Positions 57,404 through 64,000 of a stretch of 64,000 nt of DNA are shown piece after piece. Where the stretch lies: contig CP085629.1 in NCBI GenBank assembly GCA_024704175.1, forward strand, positions 8,359,501 to 8,423,500, read 5' to 3'. A program made the translations under genes and the position numbers. Each line of letters opens with the position of its first letter. The first letter of the stretch is position 1. The stretch is from Paenibacillus sp. P25 (GTDB lineage Bacteria; Bacillota; Bacilli; Paenibacillales; NBRC-103111). The notes under the pieces were generated by a model, which did no database searches, was not told the DNA's origin, and saw only the letters and a list, made by a program, of their open reading frames with translations.

Positions 57404-58312
57404 ATGAAGCTGGTTACTTTTATTGAAAACGGCGGGCAGCAGCTCGGCGTGAAGACGGACCGCGGCATCGTACATATCGTGAAGGCGCTGGAAGCGTTCC
57501 CTTCCAAGCAGACGGTTGCCTCTAACGTACATGAGGTCATCGAAGGGGGCCAGGCGGCCGTTGCGGCGCTTCAGGCCTTCGTCGATGAGGCGCTCTCCTC
57601 CGGCGGCGGCGACGCATACATTCTGGACGAGGCGAAGCTGACGTTCGCACCCTGCGTTCCGAGCCCGAATAAAATCATCTGCGTAGGCCTGAACTACCGC
57701 AAACACGCGGAAGAGACGAACGCGCCGATTCCGCAGTACCCGATTCTTTTCAACAAATTCAACAACACCCTGACGGGCCACGGACATGATGTGCCGGTCG
57801 CCGGTGAAGGTTTCGAGCAAAGTGGACTATGAAGCCGAGCTCGTGATCGTGATCGGGAAAGAAGCGAAATATGTGGCGAAGGAGGGTGCGCTGGACTACG
57901 TTTTCGGCTACTGCAATGTCAACGACCTGTCCGCCCGCGATCTGCAAATGCGCACCCAGCAGTGGTCGCTCGGCAAGTCCTGCGACGGCTTCAGCCCGCT
58001 CGGACCTTATCTCGTCACGGCGGACGAGGTGGGGATCCGAACGATCTGAGCATCAAGTGCATCGTCAACGGCGAAGTGCGCCAGAACTCCAATACGTCGG
58101 ACATGATTTTCCATTGCGATGAAATCGTGAGCTACATCTCGCAGCATATGACACTCGTACCCGGCGATATTATTCTTACAGGCACACCGGAAGGCGTAGT
58201 GCTCGGTTATCCGGAGGAAAAGCAGGTATATCTGAAAGACGGAGACGTCGTGACGATCGAAATCGAGAAGCTCGGTTCGCTGACGAACCGGATGGTCAAC
58301 GAACAGGCATAA
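57404..58312 (+). CDS. Fumarylacetoacetate hydrolase family protein (two frameshifts)
   Basis: About 302 aa. The conserved start of the catalytic domain is IICVGLNYRKHAEE, followed by YEAELVIVIGKEAKYV, GYCNVNDLSARDLQ, KSCDGFSPLGPYLV and ILTGTPEGV. The E-E-D metal-binding triad positions are in these blocks. Frame changes: one extra base near 57805 and one short in the G run at 58031-58034. Members cleave or decarboxylate 2,4-diketo acids, as in non-phosphorylating L-fucose, L-rhamnose or galactarate-type routes. Confidence 0.87.
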
Positions 58313-58348
58313 GATAAGGGCTGACGTGATAAGGGAGGCGAGCCGCTT

Positions 58349-58663
58349 ATGGCAGGAACAATCGAAGCCGGCGCCAGTGCGCTGGTGATGGATGCGCGTG
58401 ATCATGTGGCCACGGCCATTAAGGATTTGAACGCGGGAGAACGCATTTCGTACCGCAAGCAGGATCAAGTGAAGGAATTAACGCTGCTCGACCCGGTGCC
58501 CTTCGGCCATAAGGTCGCCATCGAGGACATCCCGAGCGGCACGGACATCCGCAAATACGGGGAAGTCATCGGCCGTACGACGGCCGATATCAAAGCCGGA
58601 CAGCATGTGCACGTCCATAACGTCGAAGGCATCCGCGGACGCGGGGACCGGGCCAAGTCGTAA
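58349..58663 (+). CDS. UxaA-type dehydratase small subunit, SAF domain
   Basis: Protein of 104 aa, a SAF domain (ALVMDARDHVATAIKDLNAG; VPFGHKVAIEDIPSGTDIR; KYGEVIGRTTADIKAGQHVH; HNVEG). This equals the N-terminal part of altronate dehydratase UxaA. Here it is a separate gene before the large subunit, as in several split dehydratases and in sulfolactate sulfo-lyase SuyA. GGAGG-type site precedes the ATG. The frame is intact. Confidence 0.87.
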   Translation: MAGTIEAGASALVMDARDHVATAIKDLNAGERISYRKQDQVKELTLLDPVPFGHKVAIEDIPSGTDIRKYGEVIGRTTADIKAGQHVHVHNVEGIRGRGDRAKS

Positions 58664-58695
58664 ACGGACGGCATGACAAGGGAGGACATACGGGT

Positions 58696-59854
58696 ATGAC
58701 TCATTTTATGGGATACCGAAGACCGAATGGCGATGTGGGCATCCGCAATCATCTTCTCATTATACCTACGGTCATTTGTGCGAACCAGGTGTGTACACGA
58801 ATCAATCAAATGGTGCCGGACACCGTTGCCATTCCGCACCAGCACGGCCGCAGCCAAATCGGGGCGGATAAAGAACGCACGTTCGAGGTGCTCGCGGGGA
58901 CCGGCCGCAACCCGAACGTCGGGGGCGTGATTATCATCAGCCTCGGCTGTGAGGTGGTCGATCCGCATGAACTGGCGGAAGCAATCCGTCCCACCGGCAA
59001 GCTGGTCGAGGTGTTCGACATTCAATCCGTCGGCGGCTCGGTCAAAGCGATTCAGCACGGGGTGGAGCTGGCCAAGGCGATGCGGGCCAAGCTGGACGCC
59101 ATGAAGCCGGAGCCGGTACCGCTCAGCGAACTGATCATCGGCGTCAAATGCGGCGGGTCCGATGCGACCTCGGGCCTTGCCTCCAATCCGGCGCTGGGTG
59201 CGGCGGCGGATTCGCTGATTCAGCAGGGGGCGGCGTCGTGATCGGCGAGACGACGGAAATTATCGGGGCCGAGCATGTGCTGGCTTCCCGCTGCGCCACG
59301 CAGGACACCGCGGATAAGCTGTATTACATCGTCGACCGCTTCGAGAAAGAGGTCGAGCGGATGGGCGCCGATATGCGCGGAGGCAATCCCAGTCCCGGCA
59401 ATATAGCGGGCGGGCTGACGACGATCGAGGAGAAGTCGCTGGGCTGCATCAGCAAATGCGGTAATGCTCCGATCCGGGGCGTGATCGAGTACGCCGAGAC
59501 CATCCCGAAGCACGGGCTTTATTTTATGGATTCCCCTGGAAATGATATCGAATGCGTATCCGGCATGGCGGCAGGCGGGGCTCATCTCGTTTGCTTCACG
59601 ACGGGACGGGGACGCCTACGGGTTCGGCTGTCGTTCCCGTTATCAAGATCACGGGCAATTCGCGGATGTTCGAACGCATGTCTGATAACATGGATGTGAA
59701 CGTCGGAGCGATGCTTGAAGGCACGCAGAGCCTGGATGAAGCGGGTAACATGATCTGGGAAGAAATTCAGGCCGTGGCGAACGGGAAGCTGACCAAGGCG
59801 GAAATTCTCGGCCATACGGAGTTCAGCATCAACCGGATCGGACCGAGCCTCTAA
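58696..59854 (+). CDS. UxaA-type dehydratase large subunit (two frameshifts)
   Basis: About 386 aa, altronate/galactarate dehydratase C-terminal domain. Blocks: YRRPNGDVGIRNHLLIIPTV, IPHQHGRSQIG, GCEVVDPHELAE, IIGVKCGGSDATSGLASNPA, VIGETTEIIGAEHVLASR and VPVIKITGNSRMFERM. Cysteines in GVKCGGSD and LGCISKCGN may bind the iron or zinc. One base is missing in the G runs at 59226-59230 and 59608-59611. With the small subunit it would dehydrate a sugar acid to a 2-keto-3-deoxy acid, feeding the diketo-acid hydrolase. The exact sugar acid is unknown. Confidence 0.88.
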
Positions 59855-60088
59855 GGCGGGGAAGCGAGAAACATCGGTGGCCGCTTAGAAATGATGCAAA
59901 GCATAATCCTGTATAACCGGACTCTCCCCGAAAGGAATACCGAACGCTTCGAACGAAGCCATTCCATGAAGATCATCCGTGTTTTAATTGAAACGTTTAG
60001 TGCGGGCGGTTTTGCTGCTCTAACGGAGGACGCTTCTGACATGGAGCCGCTTTCGGGGGATTTGTTCAAATTTGGGAGGAAATCATTC

Positions 60089-60883
60089 ATGGGCAGATTG
60101 GCAAACCGGGTAGCGCTCGTTACGGGCGCAAGCCGGGGCATCGGCGAGGCGATCGCCATCCGTTTGGCGGAAGAGGGCGCACACGTTGCCATTAATTATA
60201 CATCGGAGCGTTCCCGCCCGCTGGCGGAAAAGGTGAAGGAGCAGGCGGAATCCCACGGGGTGAAGGCGATCGTGGTCCAAGCCGATGTAGGAAACAAGGG
60301 GCAGGTCGCGACCATGTTCAATCAGGTGAAGGAACAGCTGGGCGACGTGGAAATCCTCGTCAACAATGCGGGAATCGCTCCGTTCGAGCCGTTTATGCAG
60401 GTAACGGAAGAAACATGGGACCGTACCTACAATACGAATGTCAAATCCGTCTTCCTGGCGTCGCAGCTTGCGGCTCAATCGATGATCGAGAAGCGGTACG
60501 GCAAAATTATCAACGTGCTTTCCACGGCAAGCTTGATGGTCACAAGTCCGGTAATTCCGCATTATCAATCGTCCAAAGCGGCGGCCCACATGCTCACCAA
60601 GGGCATGGCGATTGAGCTTGGCAAATATAACATTAACGTCAATGCCGTCGGTCCTAGTACAGTCGATACTGACATGTGCACCGATTTCCTGGCCGATCCG
60701 GCGATTCGCGCCAAAGAAGTGGAAGCGAATCCGATGAAGCGTCTCGGCACCGCCCGGCAGATCGGCGATGCCGTCGTCTTCCTGGCTTCCGAGGAAGCAA
60801 TGCAGGTCAACGGCCATCTCCTGATGGTCGACGGCGGCCTCACCGTCAAAGCCGCCCAGCCGGACGATCATATGGAGCGATAA
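60089..60883 (+). CDS. Short-chain dehydrogenase, second of the operon
   Basis: Protein of 264 aa. TGASRGIGEAIA, NNAGIAPFE, catalytic serine in NVLSTASLMV and YQSSKAAAH (Y-x-x-x-K) are present, with VNGHLLMVDGGLT at the end. GGGAGGAAATC precedes the ATG at 60089; longer frames upstream lack a site. It could oxidise the 2-keto-3-deoxy acid to the 2,4-diketo acid used by the FAH enzyme. The 234-base gap before it is longer than elsewhere in the cluster, so it may have its own promoter. The frame is intact. Confidence 0.85.
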   Translation: MGRLANRVALVTGASRGIGEAIAIRLAEEGAHVAINYTSERSRPLAEKVKEQAESHGVKAIVVQADVGNKGQVATMFNQVKEQLGDVEILVNNAGIAPFEPFMQVTEETWDRTYNTNVKSVFLASQLAAQSMIEKRYGKIINVLSTASLMVTSPVIPHYQSSKAAAHMLTKGMAIELGKYNINVNAVGPSTVDTDMCTDFLADPAIRAKEVEANPMKRLGTARQIGDAVVFLASEEAMQVNGHLLMVDGGLTVKAAQPDDHMER

Positions 60884-60895
60884 TATCTTTAGATC

Positions 60896-60927
60896 AGCCC
60901 TTCCCGGATTACCGGGAAGGGCTTTCT
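60896..60927 (+). terminator. Terminator of the sugar-acid operon
   Basis: GCCCTTCCCGG and CCGGGAAGGGC pair perfectly around ATTA, followed by TTTCTTA. Confidence 0.85.
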
Positions 60928-61025
60928 TACTACCTTCCTCGCCGCGCCGGGTTGAGGCGAGGGAAAAAGTGCAGCGACAAAGGAGCTGGCCGGAGAATAG
61001 GGCCACTGCCGTAGACAATCGGCAG

Positions 61026-61233
61026 AATGCCAAGAAAGTGCCATTTGACAAGAATAGAGACAGATACGGGGATGGGGTATCCACTGGAGGAGCGCCAGCG
61101 TTCGCCTTTGTCTGCGGGAAATGACCGCTGCCCAGCGGCCTCTAATGAATATTTCCTGCAGACAACAGCGACCGGAAGTGGATACCCCATCCCCCCTCAT
61201 CATCTCTATTGTCCCATCTGGCACTTTACGGTA
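61026..61233. repeat. Inverted repeat (MITE- or REPIN-like) element, copy B
   Basis: Arms of about 95 bases are imperfect inverted copies. The left begins AAAGTGCCATTTGACAAG and the right, complemented, begins AAAGTGCCAGATGGGACAA. Both then have AATAGAGA, GGGGATGGGGTATCCACT and GTCTGC-GGAAAT. The centre is CCGCTGCCCAGCGG. There is no coding frame. The flanks are AT-rich. It shares its outer motif and TATCCACT with copy A at 38756-38925, so this is a dispersed family in this genome. Confidence 0.7.
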
Positions 61234-61417
61234 AGCTCTCGACTGTCAGAGGCAACCGACTCTGTCCGCAGGCTCGCTATTTGTCACCGTCTTTTCCCTA
61301 AAGGCCCAACCCGCCGCACATTTTTCGACAAAATTCTAATAGTCTCCTAATATTTAACTGAAACTTTTTAAAAGTTTCCTGGATATAGTAGAGCTATCAA
61401 CCGGGAGGTGAGCTGGC

Positions 61418-61954
61418 ATGAAGGATATTCAAATGCAGCATAAGGGGAAAGTATATAAAGGACAAATTACCTATGAGGAGCCGGATTTGCTGGAAGTCAA
61501 GCTGGATGCGCCGGATGCGTTCCTCAACGGGGATGAGGTGCTCTGCTATAATTTTGAACGGAAGCAGGAAATGCGGGTGCTGCGGGTGACTCCCTTCAAA
61601 ATCTTGTTCGCCCCGGCCGATTCCGAAGTGTTTCAGATCGAAGCCGCTTCCCGGCAATCGTTCGACGAGCTGTACAGCGATGACAATAAGAAATGTGCCA
61701 GCTTTAAATTAAATACCTTCGGCACCGTCAGCGAGGATTTTAAAACGTTTGCCGTCCGGGTAGCCGATGTCAGCCGCCTCGGTTTCGGGTTTGAAGTGAA
61801 TGATTTTTCCGTGAAAATGAACCACGTCTACGATTCCATGATCATCTGCGATGAGATCACCATACATCCGAAGCTGGTTGTCCGTTATGCCCATATTTTG
61901 GAAAAGACGATCCGCTACGGAGCGGAGATTCATTATATATCGCCGGGGATTTGA
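61418..61954 (+). CDS. PilZ-like domain protein
   Basis: Protein of 178 aa. The N-terminal 85 residues form a beta domain (KGKVYKGQITYEEPDLLEVK). The C-terminal half has VRVADVSRLGFGFEVNDF, which recalls the D/N-x-S-x-x-G-x-x-F segment of PilZ domains that bind cyclic-di-GMP. A clear R-x-x-x-R motif is not seen, so binding is uncertain. GGGAGGTGAG precedes the ATG. The gene stands alone with a terminator. Function unknown; if a receptor, it would join the cyclic-di-GMP parts of this window. The frame is intact. Confidence 0.55.
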   Translation: MKDIQMQHKGKVYKGQITYEEPDLLEVKLDAPDAFLNGDEVLCYNFERKQEMRVLRVTPFKILFAPADSEVFQIEAASRQSFDELYSDDNKKCASFKLNTFGTVSEDFKTFAVRVADVSRLGFGFEVNDFSVKMNHVYDSMIICDEITIHPKLVVRYAHILEKTIRYGAEIHYISPGI

Positions 61955-62013
61955 GCCGGCTGCGCTATTACATTGTCACGCGCCAGTTCGTGACCGTGTA
62001 AGGTTTTCAAAGT

Positions 62014-62058
62014 AAAAAGGAGTTGGCAGGCTGAATGGGCCTCCCGACTCCTTTTTTC
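62014..62058. terminator. Bidirectional terminator
   Basis: AAAAAGGAGT and ACTCCTTTTT pair across a structured loop containing AGGCTGAATGGGCCT. It lies between the PilZ-like gene and convergent nagA. Confidence 0.75.
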
Positions 62059-62096
62059 AATGGATTAAGGATTTTCGTGTTAAGGATTTTCGTGGC

Positions 62097-63279
62097 CTAC
62101 TCCATGGGCGGCGCCCTGCCGCGGATCCAAACCTGCTTCAGCTCCAAAGCGGGGGTGAGCAGCAGCAGATCCGCCTGTTTGCCCGCCTCGATGCTTCCCA
62201 GCGTCCGTTCCATGCCAAGCGGCTTGGCGGGGTTCCCGCTGGCCATCCGGCTAGCCGCGGCCATGTCGACGCAGGCAGTCTCCACCATGAAGCGGAACGC
62301 CTGAAGCATGGTCAAGGTACTGCCGGCGAGGCTGTCCCCGTCTTTAAGCCGGGCGACACCGCCTCTGACCGTGACCTGAAGGCCGCCGAGCGAGTAATCG
62401 CCGTCGCCGAGTCCTGCGGCCGACATGGCGTCCGTAATCAGCAGCAGGTTATCCTGCCGCTTGACCCGGGTGAGCGACCGGATGGCGACCGGATGCACAT
62501 GGTGGCCGTCGGCGATGATTTCCGCGCTGATTGCCTCATGATCCAGCACCGCCCCGACGACGCCGGGCTTTCGGTGGTGCAGCCCTGTCATGGCGTTGAA
62601 GGTATGTACGGCATGACGCGCCCATGCTTCGCCGCTTCGGTCACGGTTTCATAGCTTGCGTCGGTATGCCCGCAGGCCGAGACGATTCCCAGCTCCCGGA
62701 GCCGCTCGATGAGCCCGAACGCTCCTTCGGTTTCGGGAGCCAAAGTGAGCATTTTCACGAGCCCCGGATAGGTTGAAACCCATTTCTCAACCCATTCCTT
62801 CTGCGGCGGCACAATAAAGCTCGGATTTTGCGCCCCGGGCCATTTCGGGCTGATGAATGGCCCCTCCAAATGCACGCCGGCCAGCTGGGCGTAAGGCATT
62901 TCCCGCGCCTATAAGCTTGAACGCGGGCTAGCACCCGATCGATCGCCTCGCGCGATGCCGTCACCGTGGTCGCCAGCATGGCTGTCGTCCCGTTCCGGGC
63001 GTGAAACCCGGTAATCTCGTCAAGGCCGCCGGAGTCCGCATCCATAAAGTCATAGCCATACCCGCCGTGCACATGGACATCGATGAAGCCGGGGAGCGAC
63101 CACCCGCCTTGAGCGTCAACCGTATGGGCTCCCTTTTTTCCGTCTTCCCCAAGGTCCTCCAGCGGTCCGACCGATTCCAGCGACCCCTGCCTCACCGAAG
63201 CGTATCCGTTCTCGAAGATGCCCCCGGGCGTAACGATTTTGGCCCCTACAATCAGCGTATCTCCATTCATTCGAGTCAT
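62097..63279 (-). CDS. nagA: NagA, N-acetylglucosamine-6-phosphate deacetylase (two frameshifts)
   Basis: About 394 aa, normal size. The amidohydrolase motif is PGFIDVHVHGGYGYD, then GVHLEGPFISPKWPGAQNP, SACGHTDASYE, HTFNAMTG, IADGHHVHP and LLITDAMSAAG with the catalytic aspartate. One base is missing from each of two C runs at 62902-62904 and 62620-62623. The ATG at 63277-63279 overlaps the nagB stop by four bases. It removes acetate from GlcNAc-6-phosphate to give the NagB substrate. Confidence 0.93.
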
Positions 63280-64000
63280 GACAGCGACCCTCCCGCTTCG
63301 GAATCGAGTAAAACAACCACATGCGGATGCGTTTGCAGCAGCGAAGCCGGACATTCCGTCGTAATCGGGCCCTGCAGCGCCTGCCGGACGATCTCCGCTT
63401 TATCCTTTCCACGCACGACAAGGAGAATCGTTTTGGCTTTCAAAATCGTACCGACCCCCATCGTAATGGCATGCGTCGGCACATCGGCGATGGAGCTGAA
63501 AAACCGGGAGTTCGCCTGACGCGTCTTCTCCTGCAGCGTGACGACGTGGGTACCGCTGCGCAGCGCATGGTCGGGCTCGTTAAACCCGATATGCCCGTTA
63601 TGGCCGAGGCCGAGCAGCTGCAGATCGATTTGTCCCGCCTGCTCGAGCAGGGAATCGTAACGCCTGCATTCTTCTTCCAGGGAGGCGGCCATGCCGTCCG
63701 GTATATGGCGGCGCTCCGGGGCGGCGTCGACATGGCCCAGCAGGTGCTCCTGCATAAACGAATAATAGCTGGCCGGATGATTTCGCTCGAGACCGACATA
63801 CTCGTCAAGATTAAAGGTCGTTGTCTTCGCGAAGCTGACCCGTTGCTGGCGGTACGCCTCCACCATCTCCTTATAGATGCCGACGGGTGTGCTTCCGGTG
63901 GCCAGCCCCAGTACAGCCCTGGGGTTCGTCTGCACCAGACCCGTAATGATGCCCGCTCCCGCCTTGTTCAGTTCCTCCTCGGAGCGAAATGTCAAAATAT
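63276..64000 (-). CDS. nagB: NagB, glucosamine-6-phosphate deaminase (5' end outside window)
   Basis: At least 240 aa. The active-site loop AVLGLATGSTPVGIYKEM, the aspartate in FNLDEYVGL, LGLGHNGHIGFNEP and ITMGVGTILKA are conserved. The enzyme converts glucosamine-6-phosphate to fructose-6-phosphate and ammonia. The first visible codons (ATT-TTG-ACA) continue the frame to the window edge, and family members start a few residues earlier, so the true ATG is probably just beyond base 64000. It is followed by nagA with a four-base overlap. Confidence 0.93.
   Translation of the reverse strand, partial: ILTFRSEEELNKAGAGIITGLVQTNPRAVLGLATGSTPVGIYKEMVEAYRQQRVSFAKTTTFNLDEYVGLERNHPASYYSFMQEHLLGHVDAAPERRHIPDGMAASLEEECRRYDSLLEQAGQIDLQLLGLGHNGHIGFNEPDHALRSGTHVVTLQEKTRQANSRFFSSIADVPTHAITMGVGTILKAKTILLVVRGKDKAEIVRQALQGPITTECPASLLQTHPHVVVLLDSEAGGSLS

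Noticed and set aside
62065..62096. Tandem TTAAGGATTTTCGTG repeat before the nagA stop
   Set aside because: Only two copies of 15 bases in a non-coding gap; no function is suggested.
3822..63279. Reading the many broken genes as true pseudogenes or programmed frameshifts
   Set aside because: The shifts are spread across unrelated conserved genes and mostly lie in homopolymers without slippery-site features or downstream structures. Sequence error is simpler.

Overview
This 64 kb window comes from a high-GC, endospore-forming Firmicute, most likely a Paenibacillus or close relative. Supporting genes are spoVR and yhbH, a sporulation-kinase-like histidine kinase, lutABC, nagAB, a ykcB/ykcC pair, a DUF423 protein and a Bacillus-type holin-like toxin. 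Genes on both strands have strong GGAGG ribosome binding sites, and many start with TTG or GTG. Genus is inferred from protein character only.

A dominant technical feature is that about fifty genes or gene parts are interrupted by single-base shifts, most often a homopolymer one base too short. When the shifts are undone, lengths become multiples of three and families regain their normal size (spoVR, yhbH, sbcC, lutA, lutB, nagA, MATE, pelA and others). I therefore annotate such loci as one gene and treat the shifts mainly as sequence error.

Layout: 1-3.8 kb, pirin and small proteins, then a DedA-PAP2 fusion. 3.8-6.1 kb, a cyclic-di-GMP operon (EAL, unknown, CBS-GGDEF) behind a riboswitch-like leader and terminator. 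6.1-10.7 kb, yhbH-spoVR and a LysR/oxidoreductase divergon. 11-15.4 kb, sbcDC. 15.6-22.3 kb, sugar isomerase, epimerase, two aldo/keto reductases, a 3-hydroxyisobutyrate dehydrogenase-like enzyme and a histidine kinase. 22.3-24.1 kb, small proteins. 24.3-27.0 kb, yunC (DUF1805) split in two by a 2.46 kb integrative element carrying a tyrosine recombinase, an excisionase-like protein and two tiny cargo genes. 27-31.3 kb, a hydrolase, a type I toxin locus, a Gfo/Idh/MocA oxidoreductase, a hydrolase remnant and a secreted stalk/SnoaL protein. 31.6-34.7 kb, a cyclic-di-GMP-I riboswitch ahead of a pectate lyase, then an SGNH hydrolase. 34.9-40.3 kb, Dabb protein, ABC-2 permease with two-component system, and MATE pump. 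40.4-44.6 kb, the lactate utilization regulator and lutABC. 44.8-49.9 kb, SgrR-like regulator and a membrane glycosyltransferase pair. 49.9-55.6 kb, MoxR/DUF58/DUF4129 operon and ABC exporter. 55.7-60.9 kb, an IclR-controlled sugar-acid catabolic operon. 61-64 kb, an inverted-repeat element, a PilZ-like protein and nagBA.

Cyclic-di-GMP links several parts: enzymes that make or break it, a canonical riboswitch on pelA, a candidate riboswitch on the EAL operon, and a possible PilZ receptor. No CRISPR array, rRNA or tRNA was recognised.
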